A DNA stretch of 64,000 bases from Mesorhabditis belari. Its lineage: Eukaryota > Nematoda > Chromadorea > Rhabditida > Rhabditidae. The stretch covers positions 512,001-576,000 of the forward strand of contig CAUEEP010000742.1 of the NCBI GenBank assembly GCA_958450365.1, written 5' to 3'. The position numbers and the translations under genes are program-made. How positions within the stretch are numbered: the stretch's first letter is position 1; each line of letters begins with the position of its first letter. Of this stretch, positions 21,506-32,541 are shown in pieces. The notes beneath the pieces are model-generated. The model was not told where the DNA came from and made no database searches. It was given only the letters and a program-made list of their open reading frames with translations.

Positions 21506-22300
21506 ATATATATCTAATTCCCATATAATTCCATCGGTTCTTGGTTTTTAATTTTATTTTAAAAATGTGACGCTAAAGTTTTTCTGATTTGAATGGTTTT
21601 TGAAAAGAAAAATCGAATTCCCCGACTTTCTATTTCAAATTTCGACAAAAATCAAAAGTCGCATTTTAAACAAAGAGGATTTCGGAACAACTCATATTTA
21701 TTGTACTCTGTGATACACAAAGAAAAACCCTTCTAGACCACAATTTGTTAACCCTAAACACACAGTAATTATTTAGCTTTCTCACCTGGCTTCTCCCTCA
21801 ACTAAAATTGATTAAAAATGGGTTTAAAGGGGCACTTTATCCCCAAGAAAAAAATTCTGAAATCAGAAATCATTAGTCTTGCTATAGCAATCAGAAAGCC
21901 AACATCATTTTTCTGTTTTTTTTTTTTCTAAATAGAACAAGCTCAAAATTGTGCAAAATTGCCGAAAAACGCATTTTTTTAGCTGAAAATAGTTTCTGAA
22001 TTCTTCTAAAAATCATTTTAAAGCTTAATTTAAATGAAAATTTCTCTTTTTCTTTGCTTAATATGCTTAAAATGCTTTCTTTGCTCTTTGCTTTTCTCAT
22101 AGCATTTCTCAAAACGGTTTCCAAGCTTTTGCAGAAGCTCAACACTCAAATCCCCCACTAGATCCACTAGCATTAAAATGCTTAAAATGCTTTCTTTGCT
22201 CTTTCCTTTTCTCATTCCTTTATCTAGATTATTTCTTTATTTTCTTTTCTTTTAAGTTTTATAGAAAAAGTTGAGATTAACTTTGTAAACTTACCTTTTA
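21506..22300. other. AT-rich, no gene recognised
   Basis: Contains a short duplication (GCTTAAAATGCTTTCTTTGC at about 22068 and 22177) and long A/T runs. No exon or element boundaries were seen. Confidence 0.4.
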
Positions 22301-22303
22301 ACA

Positions 22304-22760
22304 TACCGTAAATACTGTAATTGGACCCCACCCCCCTCGTACAGTCGCGTAGTCGCAAAAGTTTTTTGAGTATTTCATTTTTTTCAAAGCGAAACAACTG
22401 CAACAACTGCAACAACAACTGCAACTGGGAGACAACTGCAACATCAACAACCAGGTAGGCCAGCGTTCAAAGTTAAGCCTCTAGAGGACCTACCGTAAAT
22501 ACTGTAATAGTACCCCACCCCTCTGGTACAGTCACGTAGTCGCAAAAGTTTTTTGAGTATTTCATTTTTTTCAAAGCGCCCGTACTTTCAAAAAATGCGT
22601 CTTTGGTATCAAAAAATAGCTGAAATTCAGGGCTATTTTTTGATACCTAAACGCGCATTGTAGCATAAACCAGTGTCGAGAAAAACTCGTTCAAAGCTAG
22701 ACTACGCAACACTCTGCACCGTCATTATGAGGGTGCCGTACTATTACAGTGTTTACGGTA
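22304..22760. mobile_element. MITE-E with a duplicated left end
   Basis: A full copy at 22491-22760 has ends TACCGTAAATACTGTAATAG and CTATTACAGTGTTTACGGTA. The first 85 bp of the same element are also present at 22304-22388 (AGTCGCAAAAGTTTTTTGAG), separated by a short CAACTGCAA repeat. Confidence 0.85.
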
Positions 22761-23559
22761 ACTCGTATTTTTAGTGAAGATATTATTGCGAGAAGAGGCA
22801 TTTAATGCGCTAGAAACGATGCGTTTCTATGGCACAAAGTACGTCGTTAAAAGATCGATTCTACTCTGTGCTCGCGACAGCATTTTTTGGACCTAGTCGT
22901 TTACTGTTTCACTGATAATTTGGTGACAAATTTGAAGAAAAAACAAAATGATTATAGTCATTCGATAGCGCTGAATCTCCTCTTGAAAACTAGTATAAAT
23001 TGATCAAAAACTTTTTTCGAAATGAATAACAAAAGTCCTTAAAAACGAGTTGACACCAAAAAAAAAAAAGTCATCGATTTTGTCTCGTTAAAAATTGATC
23101 AACCCCACCAGAAAGCCTGTGTTTCTAGTTTCTGGAGCACAAAGTACACCTCGAATTTGAGAATTATAACAGAAAGACAATAAATTCTTCCATTTAATGT
23201 ATTTTTCTTTTTCATTCAACCAAATTCTCGAATTTCCCGATTTCTTTAAATATTTTTCGTCAAACCAATAAATCTACGAATTTTTCCTTGTTTAAACCAC
23301 TTTCCATCTCGTCAACAATCATAAATTCATGATTGCTTTTCGTATTTTTAACTCCAGTGCTGAGAAAATACCGAATGAACCTCAAAAATCAACAATTTTC
23401 CCTTCTCTTTCTCCAATTTATTCTGGACAACCCCATTTTCAGCATTGAACTTTTCAATTCCGCAAAAAGTACTTGAACTTTTTCATCGCATTAACTCACT
23501 TTCGACTTTAAACTTTAAATGCCTCTATCTATACAATATTAGCCTTTTTTTCTGTGAAA

Positions 23560-26500
23560 ATGTCAACAAAACTCGACCCGAACAGTCCAATCTGTCTCTT
23601 CACCGTTGACATCATGAACAACTGGGCTATGGAGTTTTTTCAGGTGAATTTCATCGCTAGAAACTAACTACAATAGCAAACCCGTAATATCAGCTAAAAG
23701 TAAAATAAGGAATGGCAAAGAAGAGCTGGAGAGGGGATTGAACCCTTGAACCGGTGAGGATTGAACCAGGATTGAACCGGAGAGGGGATCGAATAAAGTT
23801 TCCGCTATTGGGTAAGGAATGGAAAAGAAAGATTTCCGAGGAGTCGATTGAAATGTCAAGCTTTTCCTCGAACTTTTCGCTTTTTTACTTTTCCGGGTAG
23901 ATGCTCTAACCAATGAGCTATCTAATATCTTATTGGATAGAAGAAAAAGGGATTCCAAGTAGAGAGAAAAGAAAGAGAAGGAAATACTTGGCATTAAAGT
24001 TTAGATTTGGCATTTCTCGATCTCACTAATCTCCTTCTTCTCACTCATCTACGTTTATGGAAAATATCGACAAAAGCTTCTACTCTTTCATATAAATGCT
24101 TCAGTAAGACTTTCAAAAGAAAGCTAAAGGCTAAAGCACGCTAAAGGCTAAAGAAAGCTAAAGTAATTAAAGAAAGCTAAAATAGCTAAAGAATGCTAGA
24201 GTAACTAAAGAAAGCCAAAGTAACTAAAAAAAGCTAAAGAAAGCTAAAGTAACTAAAGAAAGCTAAAGAAGCTAAAGAAAGCTAAAGGCTAAAGAAAGCT
24301 AAAGTAGCTAAAGAAAGCTAAAGTAACTAAAGAAAGCTAAAGTAGCTAAAGAAAACTTTCAGATTCTCTTTTGTGTAATGTGCAGTTTCACAGCAATTCA
24401 CGATATTTGTCTAGCTATTATTGCGGTAATTTTTTACAACTTAAAAGCAATTTTTCAATTTCTATTTTAGGGTCTAAACTTTGAAATGTTTTTGTTAAAT
24501 GGAAGAGATTGTGACGGCTTATTGTTTGAGCCAGGCGCTTGCTTTCCTTTAAGGATCGTTTTCGACTTTGGGATTTACGGTGAGTTGCAAAAATCACTTT
24601 TTTATTTCGATCGATTCTCATTAAAATCAACTTATCGAGTTTTATTGTGTCTTTAAGAATTGAAGAATTGAAGAATTGAAGAATTTAAGAATTGAAGAAT
24701 TAAAGAATTAAAGAATTAAAGAATTGAAGAATTGAAGAATTTAAGAATTGAAGAATTGAAGAATTGAAGAATTGAAGAATTAAAGAACTATTCAGGTCAA
24801 ACGATTTCCCTTCTCGGCATTGCCATTGAGCGTTACTGTGCGATTTCAATGACGAATCGCTACAAATTCGTTTCTTCAACGCTGGGTCTCGTGTTAACGA
24901 CTTTTGTGGTAATTTTAGAAAATTTGATGCTACAGTTCTTCACTTAGATCCTAGATTATTAACTTTCGAACTTTAGATTCTAAAGATCTTTAGACCTTTA
25001 GATCTTTAGATCTATTAGATCTATTAGATCTATTATTAGGTTGGTGCAAAAGAAATTTCGGTCGATATAAAATGTTCTTATTTTTTTAATCTGAAGAGCT
25101 TATTTGATGTTCTTTTGTGCATTTGTACTCTTGGATATTTACTTTATTTTCGCATTTTTTCAAAGTCAGAGCTTTCACTTTTTAATTGATTTTTGCTTTA
25201 GATCAAGGTGGATCAAAAGTATGTTCTGCGCACGTGTCTTCTCTATGACTTCAAAATGGGCAAAAACGCTGCTGATTCACATCGTGATCTCTGTTCCGCC
25301 TTTGGAGAACAGGTTATCACCGAAAGATCATGCCAGCTCTGGTTTGCCCAATTCCGAGATGGTAATGAATCCCTTGAAGACGAAACGCATGGACATCGTG
25401 CCACAGCCATCGACAACAATGAATTGGAACAATTAATTGAAGCTGATCCAATGCAAGCAACACGAGAACTTGCCAAACATCTCCAATGTGATCATTTAAC
25501 AATTGTACGCCATTTGGAAATAATTGGAAAGATAAATCGTAATGGACAATGGGTTCCACATCAATTGAGTGTTGAGAATCTGGGAGCACGCGTTTCGATC
25601 AGCCATATCTTGCTCCATAAGTCGAAAAGAAGCCATTTTTTTGAGAATATCTTGACGATGGATGAGAAGTGGATTCACTTTGATAATACTTCTCGAAAAA
25701 GACAATGGCTGAGCAAAGGTCAAGCGCCAATTCCAACTCCAAAGCCGGATTATCATGGGCGCAAAGTGATGTTGTCTTGCTGGCGGAATATCAATGGACT
25801 TGTTCATTTTGAATTATTAGAGCCCGGAAAAACAGTCGATTCATCTTATTTTATTCAACAACTCAAGAAGGTTGACGAAATTTTGCGTGAAAAAGGCCTA
25901 AATCCCTCAACTATCAACTTTCTCCGTGATAATGCTCCAGCTCACACGGCAAAAACCTCTTGTAAGGAACTAGAGAAGCTAGGATGGAAGGTCTTACCAC
26001 ATGCGCCGTATAGTCCAGACTTAGCACCCTCCGATTTTCACCTTTTCAGATCGATGCAACATTCCCTTGAGAATTGCCAGTTTAAGAATGCAAAAGAAGT
26101 CGAAAATTGGGTGACCAACTACTTTGCATCACAGAATCAAGCGTTCTTTGAGAAGGGGATCCGCAATCTGTAGCAACGTTGGAGGGATGTCATAGATAAT
26201 AATGGTGCTTATTGTTTTAAATAAATTGTTATCTAAAAAAATTTTGGATGACTTTAATGTTTGTAAAAAAACGAAATTTCATTTGCACCAACCTAGTAGA
26301 TCTATTAGATCTATTAGATCGATCTAAAGATCTTAATCCAAAGAACTTAACTTTAGATTGTGTTCACAATGGCCCTTGTTCTCTATGTACACTTTCATGA
26401 GGATCCCACCGAATTACAATTCAATTGTGGTCCAGTCACTCGTACCGCTGCTTCTGCCGCGAATATTGTCAATTTAATTCTAATTTTCATTGATTTACTT

Positions 26501-27164
26501 AGTCTAATCATTTATTTTATTGCCTTTTGGAGATCGAGAAGCTATGTGAGCTTGTGAGTTCAAGTAGAGATTCGATTCTTTTTTTTTTACTTGTTTCTTG
26601 TAAACTTTGTAGATGTCTAGTAGATCTAGTTCTCTAGTTACTAGTCCTCTCTCTACTTCTCTAGTTACTAATTCTCTCTCTCTTTAGCAAATCGACTCAA
26701 GCTTATCGAGATATGCCAATCGAGGAGCGATATCAATACTCGGAAACGAATTCCGTGATCACTTTACTTTTCCCATTAGTTCTTGCAAATGTTTTTATTT
26801 TTGTATCAGAGATGATCATACTACGAATTATTGATTATTATCAGCAGAAAACTGGCATCACTTTGTTCCTGTTCGTTGTAGAGTTTTATGTAAGTGATCG
26901 AGTTTTTTTTGAGAACAAATAACTAACTAGCTTCCGAAACTATTTCAATTAAAAGCAAGTTTTTTTTGAGCTATCTATCTACTGGACAAGAATTCAAGAA
27001 CTATCGAAATCTTATCTCTTTAGCTTCCACCCTATTATGCCCTCGTTCTACCGCCATTCATTGTGTTCATGCTTCGGCGAATCGAGCTCCAAAGAAAAGT
27101 GACAACTCAACGAATGCTAAGAAATCAAGGACTTTATTCAGAGGCGAGACTTGAATATCTTTGA
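23560..27164 (+). CDS. Serpentine chemoreceptor, class SRA
   Basis: Eight exons: 23560-23643, 24005-24103, 24363-24425, 24471-24579, 24796-24908, 26357-26553, 26688-26889, 27024-27164. The total is 1,008 bp, 335 residues, with all phases consistent and introns GT-AG. Recognisable parts: an extracellular start with a Cys; TM1 in exon 2 (ISLISFFSLIYVYGKYR); the Cys-rich loop RDCDGLLFEPGACFPLR; LLGIAIERYCAISMTNRY after TM3; EERYQYSETNSV before TM5; and the end LPPFIVFMLRRIELQRKV. This is the order seen in nematode SRA receptors, which detect chemicals in ciliated sensory neurons. Intron 1 holds a tRNA-derived SINE, introns 2 and 4 hold minisatellites, and intron 5 holds a mariner. No stop or frameshift was found. 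Ligand unknown. Confidence 0.9.
23695..23945 (-). repeat. Dimeric tRNA-derived SINE in SRA intron 1
   Basis: On the minus strand: TAGCTCATTGGTTAGAGCAT (A-box), a variable middle, then GTTCGAGGAAAAG and a second B-box piece, GGTTCAATCC. Two tails contain CCATTCCTTA. It looks like two units in tandem and lies antisense to the receptor gene. Confidence 0.72.
24121..24355. repeat. GCTAAAGAAAGCTAAAGTA minisatellite, SRA intron 2
   Basis: Degenerate array built from GCTAAAG and AAGTAACTAAAGAAA units. It fills nearly all of the intron between exons 2 and 3. Confidence 0.9.
24655..24785. repeat. AATTGAAG minisatellite, SRA intron 4
   Basis: 8-bp tandem repeat (AATTGAAG, with AATTAAAG variants), ending 10 bp before the exon 5 acceptor. 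Confidence 0.9.
25036..26296 (+). mobile_element. mariner transposon in SRA intron 5
   Basis: 1,261 bp with TA on each side (25034-25035, 26297-26298). The inverted ends share AGGTTGGTGCAAA and GAAATTTCG. It encodes a D34D transposase on the plus strand, the same strand as the receptor. The flanks are GATCTATTA repeats. Confidence 0.93.
25208..26173 (+). CDS. mariner transposase, near intact, early stop at the C-terminus
   Basis: 321 residues. An HTH region near residues 30-90 contains CQLWFAQFRDGNESLED. The catalytic triad is visible as TMDEKWIHFDN, LRDNAPAHTA and YSPDLAPSDFHLF, with exactly 34 residues between the second and third Asp, as in mariner. The frame ends GIRNL followed by TAG, after which the same frame continues QRWRDVIDNNGAY. 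The stop therefore replaces one codon some 20 residues before the usual end. The upstream frame at 25104 is another reading of the same region. Recent arrival is likely because the rest of the frame is open. Confidence 0.94.
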   Translation: MDQKYVLRTCLLYDFKMGKNAADSHRDLCSAFGEQVITERSCQLWFAQFRDGNESLEDETHGHRATAIDNNELEQLIEADPMQATRELAKHLQCDHLTIVRHLEIIGKINRNGQWVPHQLSVENLGARVSISHILLHKSKRSHFFENILTMDEKWIHFDNTSRKRQWLSKGQAPIPTPKPDYHGRKVMLSCWRNINGLVHFELLEPGKTVDSSYFIQQLKKVDEILREKGLNPSTINFLRDNAPAHTAKTSCKELEKLGWKVLPHAPYSPDLAPSDFHLFRSMQHSLENCQFKNAKEVENWVTNYFASQNQAFFEKGIRNL

Positions 27165-27528
27165 ACAAATCATTTAAATAGTTTCAGATGTCAATTGAGG
27201 CAATTACTTCCTCGTGGCAAGTTGAGAAAAATCCACCATCGGTTATTCAAGAAAAACTCAAATCAACAAGTCCAAACGATCATCACAATCGTGTCACACC
27301 ATTTCAAGCATAGGAAATATTCTATTTAACAATGAAATATAAAACATTCTTAACGCAAAAGAATTACAAAAGAATTATTGCACAAATATCTAGCTTCTAG
27401 AAAAAGTGTTGCATGAATTTTAGTCTAGAACTCACTCACAGAAAGCACAAAAGTATTGTAAGCACAAAAGCACTTGCAACTTGGGTAATTAAATCAGAAG
27501 AAAACGATGTCTCTGTAGGATTTTGTGA

Positions 27529-27748
27529 TACCGTCTTCTCTCTAATAGTAGTGCACCCAAAACGTCGCCTAAATTCCTCGAAATCTCGAGAACCACTTAT
27601 CAGAACCTATCGATGTGGGGTCGGAAAATGTAGCTGACGATCAGATCTTGTGGGAGATTTGAGTGTTGAGCTTCTGCAAAAGCTTGGAAACCGTAAATAG
27701 TGATCAACTCGGCTCGCCGGGGTGCACTACTATTAGAGAAAATACGGT
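27529..27748 (+). mobile_element. MITE-A copy 4, between SRA and SRH genes
   Basis: Full-length, ends TACCGTCTTCTCTCTAATAG and TTAGAGAAAATACGGT. Located 365 bp after the SRA stop codon and 267 bp before the SRH start codon. Confidence 0.88.
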
Positions 27749-28014
27749 GTTACAAGCACCAAACAACAACTCTACCTTTCTAGGAAAGCTGATCATTGTT
27801 TTATTCTATTTTCTTTCATTGTACCATATTTTATCATGAACTAAAACGACTGACTAAAATGGAAAGCGAAAAAGCTTCTGAGAAACTTTCATGCCCATTT
27901 CACCTGCCACTTTCTGGGTAACCGGTACACTTTTCCTGCGAATCGTTTCGTTAGAAAGGTGTTCTCAAAAATTTGAGAACATTTTCATTAGGCCATCATC
28001 AGTTTGTTTTGTTC

Positions 28015-31000
28015 ATGAATTGCTCTACCATCTCCACTGATATCCCCAAATTATTGTACTTGTATTTTAATGGAAATTCGATTTTTGTAATCGTTTCAAA
28101 TTTCATTGCTTTTTATATGTTGAAATGGCATTCACCAAAAGAAATGAAACAATACAAATTGATATTGATGAATTTGACGGTGAGGATCCGAGAATTCAGT
28201 CCTATTTAAGGATAAAGACGTTTTTGAAGAGACTAATAATAAGATAATAAGTGCCGATGGATTACTGTATGATTACTCTTGAATAGAGTGTGTTTCCTTG
28301 CGAGTAATCGCTTTCTGAAACGCGCATGAAAGGGGAAAACTAATGTTAACTAATGCTGGTCGGATGGTTTGCGTGCTTGTCTCGAAAGCAAACAGCCGCT
28401 AGACCGCAAGTTTACCCCTCGTTCGAGTTAAACTTGTTTTTACCCTTTTTTGATTCTTTGCTCGATCTTTGCTAGATACAGAGGGTTTTTAATTAAAGTT
28501 TATTCAAATTATTAGCTTTCAAAAGCATAGAAAAGTAATAAAAGTGCTTAGTTGAACAATTGAAAATACCATTACTTGAGATTTACTTGACTCATTACTC
28601 AAGTAGACAAATTACTTACGCGAATTTATTCAAAGTAATTACTTGCTTGAGAGGAACACAGTCTAAAGCTCAACACTAGAGCTCAACAGGCTAGGCTAGG
28701 CTCAACACTAGAGCTCAACAGGCTAGGCTAGGCTCAACACTAGGGCCAACAGGGGCTAAGGCTCAACACTAGAGCTCAACAGGCTAGGCTAGGCTCAACA
28801 CTAGAGCTCAACAGGCTAGGCTAGGCTCAACACTAGAGCTCAACAGGCTAGGCTAGGCTCAACACTAGAGCTCAACAGGCTAGGCTAGGCTCAACACTAG
28901 AGCTCAACAGGCTAGGCTAGGCTCAACACTAGAGCTCAACAGGCTAGGCTAGGCTCAACACTAGGCTAATGCAGGAAGTCGACTATCGAAGTCTATCTAA
29001 CTTTAATTTTCTATAATTTTCTGTTTTCACTTTCAGTTCTGGAGTTTCCTTGTCGATTTCCTTTTATGCATTTTCATCCGTCCAGTGAACATGTTCCCAT
29101 TGATTGGTGGCTTTGGGTCTTCGATTTTTGAGGATTACTTCCCGACTGGCACTGGCTTTTGGATCGTTGTAAGTGATCCTATAACGAAAGTTGTTCATAA
29201 CTAATGAAAATGTAAAAAAAATACTTTTATTCAAACGAATAATGTGGTACAAATGGAAAAATGCTTCCATATTTCTCTATCTTTTGCTATTGTCATCCAG
29301 TGTTTCCGATCTTGGTTGTTCCTGGTTCGAAGTCTTCGACTGGCTTGTGCTGGTGGTGGTTGCACTCTAGCCATCCTTTCTCTGACCGTCTCTGCCACTC
29401 TTGTGCGCCACCTCGTTGCTGGTCTTCCGATGGGCCTCTTCTGGTCTCGTGGTAGCCACTCTGTGATCCGTATCGTCCATCTGTCGTCTGTTCTTCTGGC
29501 TACGTGGCCGGCTCATCTGAGTCTTTTTCTTTCGATCACTTCCACTGGATCTCTGAGTCCCGAGAGCTGGCGCATATCCGTACTTCTTAGGTCTTGGTCG
29601 AGCTGCGTCTTCCTATTGTGCCTTATTGCATAGGTTCCTTTCAAGGGCTCGATGCGTCGTTCCCGGGGCTCGTTCGGTGGTCTGTGTCGTGGCCCAGGTC
29701 TCTGTCCCGTAGCAGAGTGCCGGGAGGACGGTGTTGTCGAAGAGGATTTCTTTTCTTTTATGTTATTTTGAAATAACTTTATTTGGCGGTATTTTCTAAC
29801 GGAAAACCCGGGCATGGCCAACTACCAGAAAATGGTCATTTTTTAACCTTTCAACTTAAAAGTCACTCAAGTCTTCAATAATCAATCGAATTTAAAATCT
29901 TTTTTTTTGCACTATTTTGTAGAGAAGATTCAGGGCTTTCGAACATTATAAAACACTTGGCTTGCAATCTTTTTGCACTTGGCTTGCAACAATTGGCTTG
30001 CAATCTTTTTTTTGGAAAGATATTTGAGCACTGGTTTCATTCCTATCACCCTAATATATCGAAAAAAAAAGAACCAATAATCTAGCCGTTGGGATTGAAC
30101 TCTTGAGCTTTCGACTAGGCTATGGGGCTCTTAGCCAGTCAGTCATGGTCATCGGTCAGTCGGTCATGGCCATCGATCATTTATGTAGCTCAACTTTAGT
30201 GGAGTATGATTCTGGCGACGACCGGCACCGCGAATTTCACCATTTTTGGCTTCTACTATAGATTGTGTGCAATTACATTGAAGTAAGTCGTTTAAAAGTT
30301 CAATCCTAATCAAGTTATTTTAGCCATTGGATTTTCAAACATCCATACTACGTGCCGATGATCGCTGCGGCGCAATTTCTGCTGGCGATGCCGATCAATA
30401 CTGTGTCTTTCACGCTAATGTGGCCTAGTCGTACGGAAATGGAGGTTTATATAAATTCGGTTAGTTTCGCCGATTCCTGGCCGGTCTACAGTAATAGGGC
30501 AACTAAATAGATGTGCTCAACGCATACCTATTTAAGTTCTACTACAAAATTCTTTTGTCCAGACTTGCCCCTCGACCTCATCCGTTTTCAAATACAATGT
30601 GATTCTCTTGGTCGACTCAGAGAATCCAAATTTCCAACGACTTATGCTTACTTTCAATTGTGAAATGGCTCTAAATATACTGATTACCGCGTATTCTGTG
30701 ACTGGTGTATTTAGATCTATCAATTCAAAGTGAGTTCTAAAAAAAGCTAACAACATTTTGTGAATCTTTAGCGAGCTTCGAGCAAGGATGAGTGAAAAAA
30801 CGCGAAAGCTCAACAAGCAACTCACGAAAAGTTTAATTTTTCAGGTAAAACTAATGTTTAGCTTAATTGTATCTTGAGCTCAAGAAATCAAGAACGATAA
30901 CATTTTTCTAGTTATTGATGACAAATTGTAGGTGTACTTATAAAGCACCTGCCTTTAAAGTACTCAAACTTAATGATCTTTATCGTAATAATCTCTATTA

Positions 31001-31432
31001 AAGTTCTTGCAAAGCTGCAAAGCTGCAAAGCTGCAAAACTGCAAAACTGTAAAACTCCAAAACTCCAAAACTCGTTTCAGACGGCTTTCCCTGGAATTTG
31101 CTATTGTGGACCAATAATTACCGCTTTGGTGGCTGTACAAATGAGGATTCCCAATGTTCAAAGTGGGATTTTTGACTGAGAAATGCCAACAATAAAGCTT
31201 GAGTCTTTTCGTCTACCGACAATTTGTTTATTCTTTTACATTGTAATCATGCAAATAGTGTTTAGATATGTTGCACTTTGCCATTGCCATTTTCAACCAA
31301 CACTCCTCTTTCTCTTCAATCATCATGTTGTTCAGCATTGCGGCGTTTCGGAAGAAAATCATCGCCCTCTTTATCCCAAATATCCCAGCGAATCGAATTC
31401 TCATCAGCCAATCGGCTGTGGCGACTCGTTGA
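28015..31432 (+). CDS. Serpentine chemoreceptor, class SRH
   Basis: Eight exons: 28015-28179, 29037-29168, 30200-30282, 30324-30459, 30563-30729, 30772-30844, 31081-31162, 31266-31432. The total is 1,005 bp, 334 residues, with consistent phases. Signs of the STR/SRH superfamily: TM1 with NFIAFYMLKWHSPKEMKQYK; FWSFLVDFLLC for TM2; NFTIFGFYYRLCAI for TM3; then MSEKTRKLNKQLTKSLIFQ before TM6; and HSSFSSIIMLFSIAAFRKK after TM7. SRH receptors act in ciliated chemosensory neurons of nematodes. The donor after exon 4 (GTTAGT) could be replaced by an in-phase one 15 bp earlier. Introns contain a 32-bp minisatellite, an antisense RTE fragment and tRNA-like repeats. The frame is intact. Ligand unknown. 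Confidence 0.88.
28352..28436 (+). repeat. tRNA-like sequence in SRH intron 1
   Basis: GGTCGGATGGTTTGCGTGC and CCCCTCGTTCGAGTTAAAC resemble the A and B boxes of a long-variable-arm tRNA. The GTTTGC/GCAAAC arm pairs, but the T arm does not close well. Confidence 0.4.
28665..28970. repeat. 32-bp minisatellite, SRH intron 1
   Basis: About nine copies of CTCAACACTAGAGCTCAACA followed by GGCTAGGCTAGG. One copy has an altered middle. Confidence 0.92.
29240..29765 (-). pseudogene. RTE-like non-LTR retrotransposon 3' fragment in SRH intron 2
   Basis: On the minus strand the GC-rich block encodes the end of an RTE-type reverse transcriptase: ILFDNTVLPALCYGTETWA, then AGHVARRTDDRWTIRITEW and RPIGRPATRWR. 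Several frame changes and an in-frame stop show it is dead. It is antisense to the receptor. A plus-strand open frame of 129 codons over the same bases is its shadow. Confidence 0.8.
30080..30172 (-). repeat. tRNA-derived repeat in SRH intron 2
   Basis: Minus strand: GACTGACTGGCTAAGAG (A-box) and AGAGTTCAATCCCAACGG (B-box). The first part matches the 53.5-kb copy (GGCCGACTGGCTAAGAG), so these two form a subfamily resembling tRNAs with a long variable arm. Confidence 0.65.
31000..31075. repeat. GCTGCAAA/ACTCCAAA short tandem repeat before SRH exon 7
   Basis: About eight 8- to 9-bp units end a few bases before the exon 7 acceptor. The same units mark the right junction of the degraded copy at 34652. 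Confidence 0.75.
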
Positions 31433-31454
31433 AGAGAGATTTTTTGGAATAAAG

Positions 31455-31575
31455 TTATTCAATTCAATTAGATCTTTAGATCTATTAGATCTATTAGATC
31501 TATTAGATCTATTAGATCTATTAGATCTTTAGAACTATTAGATCTTTAGATCTATTAGATCGATCTAAAGATCTT
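31455..31575. repeat. GATCTATTA minisatellite
   Basis: Tandem GATCTATTA units between the SRH gene and the partial SRA copy. Identical units flank the mariner at 25.0 and 26.3 kb, consistent with the segmental duplication. Confidence 0.88.
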
Positions 31576-32009
31576 ATTCCAAAGAACTTAACTTTAGATT
31601 GTGTTCATGTTCTCTATGTACACTTTCATGAGGATCCCACCGAACTACAATTCAATTGTGGTCCAGTCACTCGTGCCGCTGCTTCTGCCGCGAATATTGT
31701 CAATTTAATTCTAATTTTCATTGATTTGCTTAGTCTAATCATTTATTCTATTGTCTTTTGGAGATCGAGAAGCTATGTGAGCTTGTGAGTTTAAGTAGAA
31801 ATTCGATTCTTTTTTTTTTACTTGTTTCTTGTAAACTTTGTAGATGTCTAGTAGATCTAGTTCTCTAGCTACTAGTCCTCTCTCTCTCTAGTTCTCTAGT
31901 TACTAGTTCTCTCCCTCTAGTCCTCTAGTTACTAATTCTCTCACTCTAGTTCTCTAGTTACTAGTCCTCTCTCTCTAGTTTTCTAGTTACTAATTCTCAC
32001 TCTCTTTAG
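31576..32009 (+). pseudogene. Partial SRA copy (exon 6 and following intron)
   Basis: Nearly identical to 26340-26688, from TTAACTTTAGATTGTGTTCA through the CTCTAGTTACTA intron repeat to the acceptor TCTCTTTAGC. Ten bases after ATTGTGTTCA are missing in the exon, which shifts the frame. Homology stops exactly at the exon 7 acceptor, where the LINE begins. Exons 1-5 are absent. Confidence 0.88.
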
Positions 32010-32037
32010 CATTCTCTGCCCTGGTAAGAAGGATTCT

Positions 32038-32541
32038 ATGCCCTGGTACGCTCGGCTCATTGTGATTCGACGCTCGGACCCAAGTCGCTACAGCAAGAGG
32101 CAGGAGACACTTCCTTCAACCCAAAATGACCCCCTTCCACACCTCGACGTGAATACGACAAGGAGTGTACCTCGGGAACAGGTTGGAGCTTTGCATGTGA
32201 CTGCTTCCGAAACGAGTTTGGCTGCGCAAAAGGATACGACAAGGGAAAGCATGCAGACAGCCTCCACAAAAAAGCCTCCAGTCAAGAAGGGCCGACCCCC
32301 AAAGAGGATTAACTCTACGAAGATTGACCCGCCTGGGTTGCGCCTTCGCAAAGCACACTCCTTGTCGGATGTGAACGAACCATTGGCAAAGAATTTTCGA
32401 GATGAAAGGGAAAACGATGAGGGTGCTTTTCTCACTCACCCATCGGAACGGAGGATTGGAAAGAAACTCCACAAGCAACAAAGTCAATCAGGCTCGCATT
32501 CTACGCAGGAGAAATTTCCCGGCTCGCTTTCCCAAGTTTGA
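32038..32541 (+). CDS. LINE ORF1-like basic protein
   Basis: 167 residues, rich in Ser, Thr, Arg and Lys, with an AT-hook-like KKGRPPKR near residue 85. It overlaps the start of the endonuclease frame in another phase. Position and basic charge suit an ORF1 nucleic-acid-binding protein, but no zinc knuckle or PHD is seen. Confidence 0.55.
   Translation: MPWYARLIVIRRSDPSRYSKRQETLPSTQNDPLPHLDVNTTRSVPREQVGALHVTASETSLAAQKDTTRESMQTASTKKPPVKKGRPPKRINSTKIDPPGLRLRKAHSLSDVNEPLAKNFRDERENDEGAFLTHPSERRIGKKLHKQQSQSGSHSTQEKFPGSLSQV

Noticed and set aside
24909..26356. Mariner-derived exon of the SRA gene
   Set aside because: The transposon with its TA flanks lies wholly inside intron 5; the receptor exons join in phase without it.
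29244..29821. Open frames on both strands over a GC-rich block
   Set aside because: The block is a decayed RTE fragment; the long frames are not in the conserved reading.
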